A stretch of 64,000 nt of DNA from Bagarius yarrelli (GCA_005784505.1 VCAZ01000019.1:1868501-1932500), one strand, 5' to 3'. Positions 33,222 through 44,160 are shown, counted from the first letter of the stretch. Numbers and translations: made by a program. Notes: a model not told the origin generated them from the sequence alone.

Positions 33222-33300
33222 ATTGAAGTTACAGTACAGTACAGAAGTTACAGTATAGTACAGAAGTTACAGTACAGTACAGAAGTTACAGTACAGTACT
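33222..33300. repeat. Short ~22-bp tandem repeat
   Basis: About 3.5 units of the motif AGAAGTTACAGTACAGTAC. Too short to carry other information. Confidence 0.8.
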
Positions 33301-33694
33301 AATTGACTTGCCAAACACGACATAATACACACTGCTGCTAAGTGCAACCTGCGCTAACCTGTTTCCAGTAACACTATTAGCAATTTATCTAGCAAATAAT
33401 TAAATAAAAACATTTGCTTGTCATATAATTATCCTTTAGTTAATCTCATCTCCATCACTGTTATGTTTCTTTTTTCTTCCTGTTCTTGCTATTTCTTTAT
33501 TTTTGCCTGCCAGATGGATAAATCCTTTTTAAGTTTAAATTAGAAAATGCAAGAGTAAGCGCTGTGCTAATTTTAAAAACTGTGGCCCGAAGCATCAGGA
33601 AAAAGCAAGCAAATCCAGCGTAAAATGAGAGGGGGTTCTCCTGGGGGTCTACTGTCATTATCACCAGCCATATACATCCCTTATCCAGAGGGCA
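33301..33694. other. Spacer with no gene seen
   Basis: No gene or element recognised. The right edge adjoins the truncated left end of a Tc1-like element. Confidence 0.5.
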
Positions 33695-34972
33695 AATAAA
33701 AATCTAAAAGTGTGGCGTGCATTTGTATTCAGCCCTCCCTGCGTCAATACTTTGTAAAGCCACCTTTCATTGCAATTACAGCTGCAAGTCTTTTGGGGTA
33801 TGTCTCTTCCTCCTTTGCACATGAAATTTTTGCCTACTCCTTTTTTTTTGCTAAATAGCTCAAACTCAGCCAAATTGGATAGGGAGCGACTGTGAACAGC
33901 AATTCTCCACAGTTGCTCAATGGGATGTAGGTCTGGACTTTGACTGGGCCATTCCAACTCATGAATATTCTTTGATCCAAACCATTTTATTGTAGCTCTG
34001 GCTGTATGTTTAGGGTCAAGGGAAGGAGAATTTCCCTTCCAGTCCTTTTGCAGCCTCCAACAGGTTTTCTACCCTGTATTTAGCTTAATCCATCTTCCCA
34101 CCAACTCTGACCAGCTTTTCTTGTCCCTGCTGAAGAGAAGCATCCCCACAGCATGATGCTGCCACCACTATGTTTTACAGTGGGGATGGTTTTCAGGGTG
34201 AATGTTACTTTTCCACCACACACAGTGCTTTGAATTTAGGCCAAAAATTTCAACTTTGGTCTCATATGACCAGAGCACCTTCTTCCACATGTTTGCTGTG
34301 TCCCCTACATGGCTTGTGGCAAACTGTAAACAGGACTTCTTATGATTTTCTTTCAACAATCGCTGTCTTCTTGTCACCCTTCTATAAAGGCCATATTTGT
34401 GGAATACACAGGTTCTCCCACCTGAGCTGTGGATTTCTGCAGGTCCTCCAGAGTGACCATGGGCCTCTTGGCTGCTCCTCTGACCAGTGCTGTTCTTACT
34501 CGGTCTGTCAGTTTAGGTGGACGGCCATGTCTTGGTAGGTTTTTTTTGGTCTCCACAACTTTATCCCTGACCTGTCTGGTAAGTTCCTTGGTCTTTATGA
34601 TGCTGTTTGATCACTAGTGTTCTCTAACAAACCACTGAGGCCTTCACAGAACAGGTGTATTTATACTGGGACTAAATTACACACAGGTGGACTCTAACTA
34701 ATTAATTAGGTGACTTCTGAAGGCAATTGACTGCACTGAATTTTATTTAAGGGTATCAGAGTACAAGGGTAATTTAAGACAAATGCACGCCACACTTTTC
34801 AGATTCTTGTTCGCCTAAAAATTTGAAAACTGTATATCATTTTCGTTTCACTTTATGAGCTACTTTGTGTTGGTCTGTTACATAAAATCTCAATAAAATA
34901 CATTCAAGTTTGTGGTTGTAAAGTGTGATAATGTGAAAAAGTTGTGGGTATAAATACTTTTTCAAGGTGCTG
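33695..34972 (-). mobile_element. Tc1-like transposon, minus strand, left tip missing
   Basis: The right end (GGGTATAAATACTTTTTCAA, then GGTGCTG) is a Tc1-type terminus followed by TATA. Inner inverted repeats are visible: CTAAAAGTGTGGCGTGCATT at ~33704 and ATGCACGCCACACTTTTCAG at ~34782, showing the nested IR/DR layout of fish Tc1 elements. The outermost left repeat is gone, so it could not be mobilised. Confidence 0.75.
33730..34598 (-). pseudogene. Tc1-like transposase pseudogene (first catalytic D lost)
   Basis: Minus-strand segments in order: KDQGTYQTGQG start region (~34590); helix-turn-helix region HGRPPKLTDRVRTALVRGAA (~34530-34470); MWKKVLWSYETKVEIFGLNS (~34290-34230), where the first catalytic aspartate (normally in WSDE) reads tyrosine; SQSPDLHPIEQLWR (~33940-33900) with the catalytic glutamate; a C-terminal end near 33730. 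Frames are shifted between these segments. Inactive by the missing catalytic residue and the indels. Confidence 0.7.
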
Positions 34973-34974
34973 TA

Positions 34975-35925
34975 TATAGACTCTGTTTCTATCTGTACAG
35001 GAATAGAGAGAGCAGAACAAGAGGAAAAAGAAACTCGGTCAGTCACACACAGATGCACAAATGACGTATGCTCTAAATGCTGGCCTGTGAGCGCTAGGAG
35101 TCACAATGTGTGTGTGTGTGTTTGTGTGTGAGTGAGAACAGATTCAGTATGTGATAAAACTGGCTCAGTAACATGTATCTGAAAATATTACTGACCAACA
35201 TCACACATACACACACACACTCATACGCACACACAAAAGATGACGTTTTTTTTTAGGGTCACCTAACGTGGTCACATGATCACAGTAAGACATTTGGGGT
35301 TTGAATAATGTAGCATTGATGCCTAATTCAATCGTTAATTCCTAATATGGACCATCTTAGGGGGACAGACAGACAGGAACATACACTTATTATGAAAAGT
35401 AAGAGTCAAAAATGGACCCCAAACAACTTTTAAATGATTACTATTTTTCTAAACGATTATAATCTAATTAATGTAATTGTATGTATATGGTTGTGTCTGT
35501 TCCAGTAAGTGTGTGTATAGTAGTAGAGGAGAAGGTGCTGGAGCAGCTGATCAAACACACCTCACAATAGTTGTATATTCATTACTGATTGAAAAGTAGG
35601 AACACACACACTCACACACGCTCACACACACACACAGACACAATACATCATGTAATATATATGAACAGAGAACTGCTCCATATAACTGACTTATGAGGAC
35701 AGGATACATCCTGACAGTGCCATGACACATTTATTCCAGAAGAGCAAACACACACACACACACACACACTCTCTCTCTCTCTTCCTCTTTCTCTCTCACT
35801 TTCTCTCTCTATGTCAGGCTTGTAGTTCGATGACCTTGGTAATAACAGTGACACACTTACAGTATAAAGATTATAGTAACTAAGCGTTGTCTCTCTAACT
35901 TTTTTACAGGCAATCACATATATAT
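34975..35925. other. Spacer with CA and CT microsatellites
   Basis: Short GT tract at 35108-35130, CA at about 35210 and 35620, and (CA)n/(CT)n at 35750-35790. No gene seen. Confidence 0.6.
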
Positions 35926-36211
35926 CCATACGACAAAAAAATATATTTTATCATATTTAAGAATATATATAAAAAATAAATTAAAGTATATTTACATACA
36001 TAAATTTTTTAAAAATATTTTTTTGCCCCAAGCCGAAATCAAACCCTGGCACGAGTCTTTAAGGTTGGAAATGTATTTTCTTGACCCTGAAATATATATT
36101 TTAGTGGAAATGTATTTTTGATTTCAAAAATATATTTCATTGAACATCGTAGATACAACATATATTTATAATATATATTTTGGCGAGAAAGTATACTTTT
36201 TTACCGTATGG
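35926..36211. mobile_element. ~286-bp MITE with CCATACG inverted ends
   Basis: CCATACGACAAAAAAATATA (from 35926) pairs with the end AAAGTATACTTTTTTACCGT then ATGG (to 36211): about 20 of 24 positions complementary. The interior is AT-rich with repeated AATATATATTTT motifs. No clean target duplication and no frame. Superfamily unknown. Confidence 0.55.
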
Positions 36212-36284
36212 TACTGTAACATATCTCTATTTACATCCTCTGTACATTCACCTGTATAGTCTGCATACAGACTGTATAATAATA

Positions 36285-36759
36285 TCTGTATATCATCCTT
36301 TGCTGATCCTAAATTAACATTTCAATCAACCAATCATAACCTTTGGATGTCATCAGTGTGTGTCGACCAAACCCGCCTCTATCTATTTTTGAATCTTTAC
36401 CCTTTATTTTGTCCAGCAACAAACTCAAAAAACTTTAACCGAGTAAATGCTTAAAGTAGTTCATTGTCTGAGACTAGAAAATTTATTGATTCTGGAACAA
36501 TTTACTGATACTTTCAATTTCTGGATTAACATTGAATGTAAAATATTTTATTTTAATTTTATTCATGCACACACACCTAAATTCATTTTACTGCACACAC
36601 ACATCTATTGTTGTTCATGTTTTTTATATTTTTAATGTAATAATTACATTAATAATATTACATTTTGGTCGACACACGCTGATGACATTAGATGGTTATT
36701 ACTGGTTGATTAAAATGTTGATTAAGAATTATTAAAGGATATAAATCCAGGATCACATA
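36285..36759 (-). mobile_element. Foldback element copy 2, internally deleted
   Basis: Left arm includes CATTTCAATCAACCAATCAT, TGTCATCAGTGTGTGTCGAC; right arm is its complement, GTCGACACACGCTGATGAC to TAAATCCAGGATCACAT. Arms are ~95 bp. The interior matches parts of the 57664-58563 copy in reverse orientation, e.g. GATTCTGGAACAATTTACTG and CACACACCTAAAT. Length ~475 versus 900 bp. Confidence 0.7.
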
Positions 36760-36984
36760 TAAAAATCTGTCAATTCATATAAACCTTTTTTTGTATATCC
36801 ACTATTTATAGAACTGTACATATGTTTACGCTGCACTGCTACTTTGCACTTCTGGTTAGATGCTAACGTAAATAAATCTAAAGTTGAATCTAATCTAATC
36901 TTATATATATATCATTCTCTTTCATTCTAACTTCTATTAAGCTCCAAATTTGCTTTAGGACAGCTGAGTAGGACACTGGGTTGA

Positions 36985-37164
36985 ATGACAATTTTTTTTT
37001 TGTCCTCTGTGGGTGTACGTGTGTTTTCCACTTCCCGTCTCCTGGTCCCATTCGTCATCTCCTTCACTCCTGCATTCTCCACTGGTCCCGTTAACCGTAT
37101 CAGTCTTCAAGTCCACTTTTTGCTGCATCTTTACCTGGTCTCTTCAGTCTGGTATATCGTTACA
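36985..37164 (+). repeat. LTR-like 3' end fragment
   Basis: Ends AGTCTGGTATATCGTTACA, the same terminus as the minus-strand repeat at 43835 and similar to the end of the solo-LTR-like element at 33133. The left boundary is unclear. Confidence 0.35.
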
Positions 37165-37503
37165 CCTCCTTTCCCTGAAAGTGTTTATATCAGTTGTCTT
37201 ATTAAGCCACTAAAGTATTTTTAAAAAATAAATAAATAAACAAAACTATATACATCAGCAATACATTAGGAAAGAAGACACAGGTGTTTCTGGAATGTAT
37301 TAGTTAGGAGGTTAGCATTTTTAATTCAAATATACCAGTGAGTCCTGTAACCGAGAGAAAAGAAGGAAACAAAATGTGAGACTACAAAGGAAAAAAGGGA
37401 CGATATTAGGATGCCAGAATCGAAGGAGCTTTGCTAACTAGTGAAGCATTAACAAGGAATTAGTGCTCGGATAAACAAACCTTAATATCAAAACCCCCTG
37501 ACT

Positions 37504-37543
<40 letters not shown>

Positions 37544-38329
37544 ACTAGCTGTTTGTTTTCAAATATAAGCACCAGGGTTCCATGCAGCATTTGGTTATTG
37601 TAAGCAAGTAAATTGAAACACACACACACACACACACACATATAAACAATAGCTTTTTACTTTAAGCTGTTAAGCACCATGGTTCCACATAGCATTAAGT
37701 TACTGCTAGCAATTAAATTGAAAAGAACAGCGCGCACACACACACACATTTATACAAGTACGTTGCTCTCTAAAATGAGCTCAAAAAATATACAAATATG
37801 CAGTCTGAAACCGACAGCTTTAACATCAACCACTGCTGTTGCCTCAGGAAGTAAGACAGTAAGCAGAAACAATAATGGAGACCTCCTCTTGTGTGTCTCT
37901 TTCTATTTATCTGTGGACCATGTTTGAAAAGTGATAAAATAGTGATAACAGACAGGCAATGAAAGAAGAAGGAGATTAGAGGGAAAGAGAAAAAGAGAGA
38001 GAGAGAGAGAGAATTGAGAAGCTGTTTACATTTGTTTACAAGAGTTATAAATTATAGTCCAACTATCTGGTGTCTTGTTTTTTCTTTGCTGTTGTTACAT
38101 TTACTGTTTTGGTCAACATGTCTTTTGCTAAAAACATTAAAAGTACTGTTTTTTTTTTTTAATGACTTAGATTTGTCTAGTATTTCATCAAACTGAGTGG
38201 GTAAGGTGTAAGGGCCTTGCTTAGGGGCCCTGCAGGGAATTAAACCTACTGTATGGTCTTATTCTTAAACCAGGGAGTCTTCCACTTCCAATGTATAAAA
38301 CTAAAGTAGAATATATTCATTTTTTTATT
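37165..38329. other. Spacer with CA microsatellites
   Basis: (CA)n at 37507-37541, 37616-37640 and 37734-37748, each preceding a similar segment (AGCTGTTTGTTTTC / AAGCACCA(G/T)GGTTCCA). The segment TAAGCACCA(T/G)GGTTCCA occurs at ~37567 and ~37672, indicating a ~105-bp local duplication. (GA)n at 37995-38012. No gene. Confidence 0.55.
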
Positions 38330-38425
38330 CATTCATCTTCGATATCCGCTTATTCGCTAATTCGGGTTCACAGGAATCTGCTGGAGTCTCTCCCAGCCGT
38401 CTCTGAAAGGGGTGAAAGGCAAATT
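38330..38425 (-). mobile_element. SINE-1 tail fragment, minus strand
   Basis: ATTCATCTTCGATATCCGCT, TCACAGGAATCTGCTGGAGT, CCAGCCGTCTCTGAAAGGGG. Truncated inside the body. Confidence 0.7.
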
Positions 38426-39492
38426 AGAACAAATTTCAAGTCAAAAAAGAGAACCTTTAGATTGACTTTTATTGTCATTTTCTAAGTTTGCATTTGGCGG
38501 TATGGCGCTGTTCTAAATTCCTTGTCTTTCCACAAAAAAGCCTAGACAGGAAAGCAGCACCATCCTCAGAGGGGGCAACCCTTCAATTTTAAGAATTGGA
38601 GAGCAGCGGAAAAATCCCTCCAGAACAGAGCATGAAACAATGACAACAGAATGAAAAAGAGTATCAGAAGATAAAAAGAGTATTAAAATGAAAGGAGAAG
38701 ATGGGGACTAGGTGAGTTGTAAAGGGGCGTGCAAAGCAAGCAGAAGAGCTGTGTCTAAGTAAGACACGCTGTTTAAGATTTGCTAACTGAGTGCTAAGGG
38801 CCCAATCAGCTGAGGTTAGCTTGCTTTTTCTCTCAATTAGCTAGCTTTCCTACGAGGCCTGCCTGAACTGACGCAGTATTATACTTGATTAGTAACGTTA
38901 AAACCAGAGATCGGGTCTGTAGAGCTTTTTATTCTCTCCAGAATCTCAGGGTATCATTCAAATTAGCTTGAAAGTATGTGTCCTTATAGGGCTTTGCTGG
39001 AACAAGGGACACTTTATGGTTCATTTCTGCTTCTTGCTTAGTTTTCTGAAAACAAGCTCCAGAAAATAGTTGCTATCAATAACAGAGACCATCCAACTTT
39101 AGACCATTTACTTAAGACAACCTACATGGATGTGCTAGATAAGCCATTCTATCTGATGTCCTGCCAGATGTATAAACTAAAGGATGGAGGACTTTTCTTT
39201 TAATAAGTTCACTATTTAATCACACTGCACAATGCTGGAAGCTGGCACTGCTCCTGGCTAGACTGGTAATCCAGATGCAGCCTCCTGAAAAGATTTTAAA
39301 GGGGTACAAGAGGACTTACAGGGTCTGGTAGGTAAACAGGTTGCTTTATATCCATGCACTAGAAAAAAAAAACTAGTACTAGTAAAGGCACGGAAATAAT
39401 GCAAATGTCACTAGTTTAATTAGTATTAAAAGTACTGCATCCCAATAATGCTTTAGGTAGTCATTTACATTACTGGTATCTGGCAAGTATTC
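38426..39492. other. Spacer, possibly a dispersed repeat at its left
   Basis: 38455-38600 (TTGACTTTTATTGTCATTTT and downstream) resembles a fish dispersed repeat. The remainder to 39492 has no gene or element I recognise. Confidence 0.4.
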
Positions 39493-39648
39493 TTAGTGGT
39501 AGCACAGTGGTAAAATTGCCAACTGGGAGATTGTGGGTTCAATTCCCAGCACTGCTAATTTACCAAAGCTGGGCTCTGAGCAAGGCTCTTAACGCCCAGT
39601 TGCTCTTAATAAGAGCGTCTGCCAAATGCTGTGAATGTAAATATGATG
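39493..39648 (+). mobile_element. SINE-2, plus strand
   Basis: GTGGTAGCACAGTGGTAAAA, GTGGGTTCAATTCCCAGCAC, GAGCAAGGCTCTTAACGCCC, AGAGCGTCTGCCAAATGCTG. First of six SINEs packed into 1.4 kb. Confidence 0.7.
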
Positions 39649-39651
39649 TTT

Positions 39652-39755
39652 AAAAGCCTTGCTTAGGGCCCAGCAGTGGCAGCTTAGTGGTACTAGGAAT
39701 TTAACCCAGGGTCCTTCAATCGGCAGTACAATATTTTAACCTTTGAGCCTTTAAT
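39652..39755 (-). mobile_element. SINE-2 fragment, minus strand
   Basis: GCCTTGCTTAGGGCCCAGCA, GGAATTTAACCCAGGGTCC (antisense B box), AATATTTTAACC. Lies tail to tail with the preceding plus copy. Confidence 0.6.
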
Positions 39756-40051
39756 GTCCACTGTGGTGTTGAACATGAGGCTGTTTTTCTCCGACTCCTG
39801 AAGGGTGTTTTATTATCTTGACTAATATGACAAGGTACTGGGGTCTTCCAGTAAATTAATTAGGATTGATTACTCTGTCTGGCACTGCTGAACACTAATA
39901 AAACTGAAATCTTTTGACAGGTGGTGAAAGGGTTTTAAAGCGTTTCACAGTAACATAACTATGAAATAAATTACCCAGCATGTGATTTGTGATAGCCAAT
40001 AGCAACACGATGTACAGTATATAAATTGTGCTAAATAATGGCTTTTATTAT

Positions 40052-40180
40052 CTGTGGTTGCTTACTGGTTAATGTGTTGGATTGCTGCTTGGAAGATCGA
40101 TTATTCAATTTCCAGCACTACCAAGTTACCACTGATGGGCCCCTGAGCAGGGCCCTTAACCCTCAACTGTTAAATTGGAT
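40052..40180 (+). mobile_element. SINE-2 fragment, plus strand
   Basis: GTGGTTGCTTACTGGTTAAT, AGATCGATTATTCAATTTCC, CCACTGATGGGCCCCTGAGC, CAGGGCCCTTAACCCTCAAC. The 3' tail is absent. Confidence 0.6.
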
Positions 40181-40309
40181 CAAAGATGGAATAAATTAAA
40201 CCCACCTGGTATTACCAGTGGGTAGTACTATTACAAAATATCAATGTAAATGTCAATTCTTGTAGCAATAGGTATCCATGGCTGTCTTTTCTATTAACTA
40301 TTTAAAACA

Positions 40310-40445
40310 ACTTTATCCAGAACTACTTGATTTTAATGATACTTTTATACTATTGAGCAATTCGTGGATAAGCACCTTGCACAAAAGCCAAGCGTGGCAG
40401 CTTAGTGTTCCTGGGATTTGAGTGTATGACCTTCTAATCAGTAAT
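40310..40445 (-). mobile_element. SINE-2 fragment, minus strand
   Basis: AACTTTATCCAGAACTAC, ATACTATTGAGCAATTCGTG, CTGGGATTTGAGTGTATGAC. A diverged copy. Confidence 0.5.
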
Positions 40446-40452
40446 AATAAAG

Positions 40453-40630
40453 AAGTGGTAGCGCAGTGGTTAAGGTGTTAACCTACTAACTGAAGGATTG
40501 GTGTTTAATTCCCAGCACCTCCAAGCTGCCACTGCTGGACACCTAAACAAGGTCCTTAACCCCAATTACTCAGTTGTATAAAAGAAAACAATGTAGGTTA
40601 CTCTGGATAAGGACATCTACCAAATAGTAG
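40453..40630 (+). mobile_element. SINE-2, plus strand
   Basis: GAAGTGGTAGCGCAGTGGTT (A box), GGTGTTTAATTCCCAGCACC, CCAAGCTGCCACTGCTGGAC, AACAAGGTCCTTAACCCCAA, CTCTGGATAAGGACATCTAC, CAAATA. Confidence 0.7.
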
Positions 40631-40649
40631 TAGTCCAGCATCAGAAACG

Positions 40650-40865
40650 ATTGGCAGTGGTGGTTCAAACAGTTACGTGTTAATTGGAGGACCAGGAAGA
40701 CCTGAGTTGAAGTCCCACCAATGCCAGTCAGCCACTGTTGGGTCCTTGGGCAAAACACCAAACCCGCCCTGCTCCAAGGGCGATGTATTATAGCTGACCC
40801 TGCGCTTTGACCCCAACTTTCTAAGATGGGATATGCCAGGAAACAAATTTTAGACATTTACATTA
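40650..40865 (+). mobile_element. SINE-3, plus strand
   Basis: GGCAGTGGTGGTTCAAACAG head, GAGTTGAAGTCCC (B-box-like), AGCCACTGTTGGGTCCTTGG, CCCTGCGCTTTGACCCCAAC, GATGGGATATGCCAGGAAAC. Lacks the internal duplication of the 6318 copy. Confidence 0.7.
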
Positions 40866-42180
40866 TACATTATTAACAACAAATACTAAATATCACCATA
40901 GCCCCAAAAATAAGTAACATTTTGGATTTATTGTGTACAAATGTTTTGTGTATTTTTTGCCCTCCTGCCAGAAATAGATCTTAAGGAAGTCTCAATTTAA
41001 GGCTTTCTCAATCATTTCTGTTGAACGTGTTTCCTGGAAAAATGACATTTTATTTTGACAAGCTTTTTATAGTTAAAAATTTTATTCCTGAAAATATGGA
41101 AATACATGTTGCCATTTTTGTGAGGATAGTGATAGATTCTGCAACTGTTAGGCTGAACCTTACACCCGAAACTTTGTAAGATCTTTTTAAATAATTATAA
41201 CAAAAACACAGCAGATAATTACATCTGCAGAAGATATTTCAGGTAAAAATGTGGCAACATGAACTGATCTGACATTACAAAATTGTTGTAAATTTGCCAC
41301 ATGCAGTAACAAATTTCTACTTCCTCAAAATCTCAACATTAAAGAAAAAATAACCCCTGGTCTCTATTACTTAACTGGAAGCCTCTAAGAAATTTGGCCC
41401 CAGCATGAGCACCTATGCTGGCATTCTCTACTGTTCTTCTGTGCCAGCTGGGACTGGCCCAGAACCTTTTCTGCTCCAGGTTGGGGTTGTCAGAATTGCG
41501 TTGTGCTTTCTTGGCACTAATGTAATCAGACTGGTGTCAGCAGAAACTTATTCCATCGATTCACTGACACAAGGAGGCGGAATTAGAGCAATATGCTACA
41601 ACATGAACTTCTGCTGTAAAGCCATCAACCTTTGCTGCCCTTTTGTCCACTGACTAGATGATTAAAATCTAGTGTAGATATGCAATAGCTCAGGCCAGAA
41701 AACAGAGACCTGCCCTCCAAAGGGTATTTTGGCAGGAAAATACAATAACCAAAGGTAGAATTTGTAATGTAAATACGCAAACTGTAGTGTTAAAGAAGTT
41801 AGACATCTTGTGATCGATCCGATGACTTGGTCCAGGTCTAGCAATTGATTCTGATGTAGATAACACATTTTTGTCAGCAGTAAAACCACCAGGCTTATTT
41901 CTTAAACTGCAAACTCGCCCAATAGAGTGATTCCTTCCTTATTCCTAGGAGAGTATTGCGTGTTTCGAAAGTGACCTACAAAATGTCATTCTCCTTTCTG
42001 CTAATTTGTGGCTCAGTTGTACTGTCAATATGTGAATGACAAGCATAATTAGTGACAGGAGACATGGATACAATCAATATGGGTACTTGTAGTTTACCAA
42101 TCAATGAGAAATATAGAAAAAAAAGTTTATATAACATACCAAGTGTAGGAATACAGCCCAAACTATTGAGGTTTTTTTAT
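40866..42180. other. Spacer with an unassigned open frame
   Basis: An 82-codon plus-strand frame (41405-41653) shows no recognised domain, and its GC content is higher than its surroundings. It may be a decayed repeat; I do not call it a gene. Confidence 0.35.
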
Positions 42181-42182
42181 GT

Positions 42183-42275
42183 CTTAAGATTTTTTTATAG
42201 GACAGACAAAAGGATAAAGGAAGGGGGTGGAACAAGAAGGACCCAAGCTGGAATCGAACCCGGGTCACTTAGTGC
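42183..42275 (-). mobile_element. SINE-4, minus strand
   Basis: The tail TTTTTATAGGACAGACAAAA is followed by GGAATCGAACCCGGGTCA (antisense B box) and the antisense head up to CACTTGGCG. Same family as 42578-42735 in inverse orientation. Confidence 0.55.
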
Positions 42276-42470
42276 AACTGCACTTGGCGTTGTAGGCAAG
42301 CATCAGTGTTTTGAATCTGATGCGTGCAGCTACTGGGAGCCAGTGAAGGGTAGTAGTATGTAAAAACTTTGGTGCAGCTGCATTCTCAATCATCTGTAGA
42401 GGTTGATTTGGACTTAGATGTAGACCTGCCAGGAGCGAGTTGCAGTAGTCTAGTTAAGAAACTACAAGAG
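42276..42470 (+). repeat. Fish dispersed repeat, LINE-derived
   Basis: TGTTTTGAATCTGATGCGTG, CAGCTACTGGGAGCCAGTGA, GCTGCATTCTCAATCATCTG, TAGAGGTTGATTTGG, GAGTTGCAGTAGTCTAG. A very common teleost repeat that is probably a LINE remnant; clade not assigned. Confidence 0.45.
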
Positions 42471-42577
42471 AATAAACAAGCAAATAAGTGGGCCTAAGTG
42501 AATCCTTCTGAAGTTGTGGAGGAAAAACTGGCAGGATCGTGTCAAGTAAAATTTAGTCTTACCCCTAATCTCCACGG

Positions 42578-42735
42578 TGCCGTAGTGTGGTGGGTTAAGG
42601 CGTCGGCACCCACATACTGTATGCAATTGCGCTCTAGCGACCACGGGTTGGCTTCCGGCTTCTTTCCGGTCCCAACTTCTTTCTATCCCACATGTCATCT
42701 CTGTCTGTCCTATAAATAAAGGCAAAATGCCCCCC
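42578..42735 (+). mobile_element. SINE-4, plus strand
   Basis: GCCGTAGTGTGGTGGGTTAA (A-box-like), CACGGGTTGGCTTCCGG (B-box-like), CATGTCATCTCTGTCTGTCC, TATAAATAAAGGCAAAATGC tail. With 42183-42275 it forms an inverted pair around the LINE-derived piece. Confidence 0.55.
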
Positions 42736-42769
42736 AAAAATCTTTTAAAAAATTATAACCTTCACAATT

Positions 42770-43015
42770 CAGGAAAGGCTATACAAGGATTTTCTAGTGT
42801 GGTGTGTTTTAAGTTTAGGCTCTAATGGTGGTTGAGGAGGTCTGGGGTCCTTCAAGTTTATCCCAAAGTGTTCAGTGAGGTTGAGGTCAGGGCTCGGTGC
42901 AAAACATGCCAGTTTTCCACATCAATATTGGCAAACCCTGTCTTTCTGGAGCTTGCTTTATGCACAGGGGCATTGTCATGCTGGAGGAGTGTTTGGGCCT
43001 TTTAGTTCCAAATCT
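42770..43015 (-). pseudogene. Tc1-like remnant, minus strand
   Basis: GGTTGAGGTCAGGGCTCGGT and TTTATCCCAAAGTGTTCAGT are antisense to Tc1 catalytic-core codons (SPDLNPIEH region), and GCACAGGGGCATTGTCATGC is antisense to the QHDNAPVH segment around the second aspartate. Spacing between them is shortened and no long frame survives. Confidence 0.55.
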
Positions 43016-43834
43016 GTACAGAATTTAGACTTCCAACCTTCCAAATGAGAAAGATCATGTACGTGTCTGTTTGTATGTGTGAAAGGAAGCTGATTTGCAG
43101 CATGCACTGACATACACAGTAATAATTTGTTCCTGCAGTCTTATCATCCACAGAATCAAATGCTGGCCTGGGAAACAAGTCTCTCTGTCTTCATTTCCCT
43201 CTGTCTTCCTCTCGTTCTTTCTATCTCTCCTTATCTGTCCTCCTCTCTTTCTCTATCTCTCTTCTTTCTCTCTCTTGGGCATACAGTAGCTGACAAAGAT
43301 GGAGTGTTACTTGTACTGGGTCAGCAGTGAGCATCATTGATTAGCTATTAAATAAACAGATGCATATTTTCCTGGCAAAGCCTGAAGAGAGGGGTGATTG
43401 CAAAATATCTACATTTTATATCCTTTATTATTTCATCTCTCTTTTCTTTGTGTGGAAGTGGGGGATGCGAGTCATACCTATTCTTCTTGTCTTCAAAGGT
43501 ATATGATGTATATTAAAGGCAGACAGACAGAAAGAGATAGTGAGACATGTAGACTACTAAAGAAGTCTTTAGGGAGATTTTTGCAAATCAAAGAATAAAA
43601 GGAAAGCATTTTGAAATGAAGCAAAAGCCCAAAGCTGCCTATACATAGTATGTGTAGATAATATTTATGAGCAACTTTTAGAGTTTAAAGACAATTTAGA
43701 GTGACATTATAGTTAGAAACACTAAGTACCGACACAGGAGACTTTTTTCCACTTTAGTGTCTTATTATTGTGGAGATATTGTGGAACAGCATGGTTGTTT
43801 TAGGGCTTAGTATGTTTGCTTTACACCTACAGAA
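43016..43834. other. Spacer with pyrimidine-rich tract
   Basis: A CT-rich stretch (43170-43280) gives overlapping leucine/serine-rich frames that are composition artefacts. No gene. Confidence 0.55.
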
Positions 43835-44160
43835 TGTAACGATATACCAGACTTGAGAGGCAGATGCGTTAAACCAAGACATGTGTGTTTATTAACAGTT
43901 CTAACAGGTAGCAGAGTTATCAAAGATAGCCGGTATATACAGGAATGCCGGAATATGAGGATATAGCAGGAGAGAGAGGAGAGGGGATGATCCACCAACA
44001 GGAAAGGAGGATGTCGACGTCGATGAACAGGATTCGAAAGCAGGCGCTGAAGTTATAGGAAAAAAAATGTGTTAAACCAAAACAGGTGTGTTTATTTACA
44101 GTTCGCAGAGTTAAGAGGTTGTAATCAAACATAGCCGGTATATACAGAAATGCCAGGGGG
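43835..44160 (-). repeat. LTR-like repeat with an ~85-bp direct duplication
   Basis: On the minus strand the end is CTGGTATATCGTTACA. AATAAA occurs upstream of it on the same strand (near 43893). The segment 43868-43951 recurs at 44070-44155 (both hold GTTAAACCAA, GTGTGTTTATT, AGCCGGTATATACAG). No opposite LTR boundary or target duplication found. Confidence 0.4.

Noticed and set aside
41405..41653. 82-codon open frame with relatively high GC
   Set aside because: No domain or splice support; may be part of a decayed repeat.
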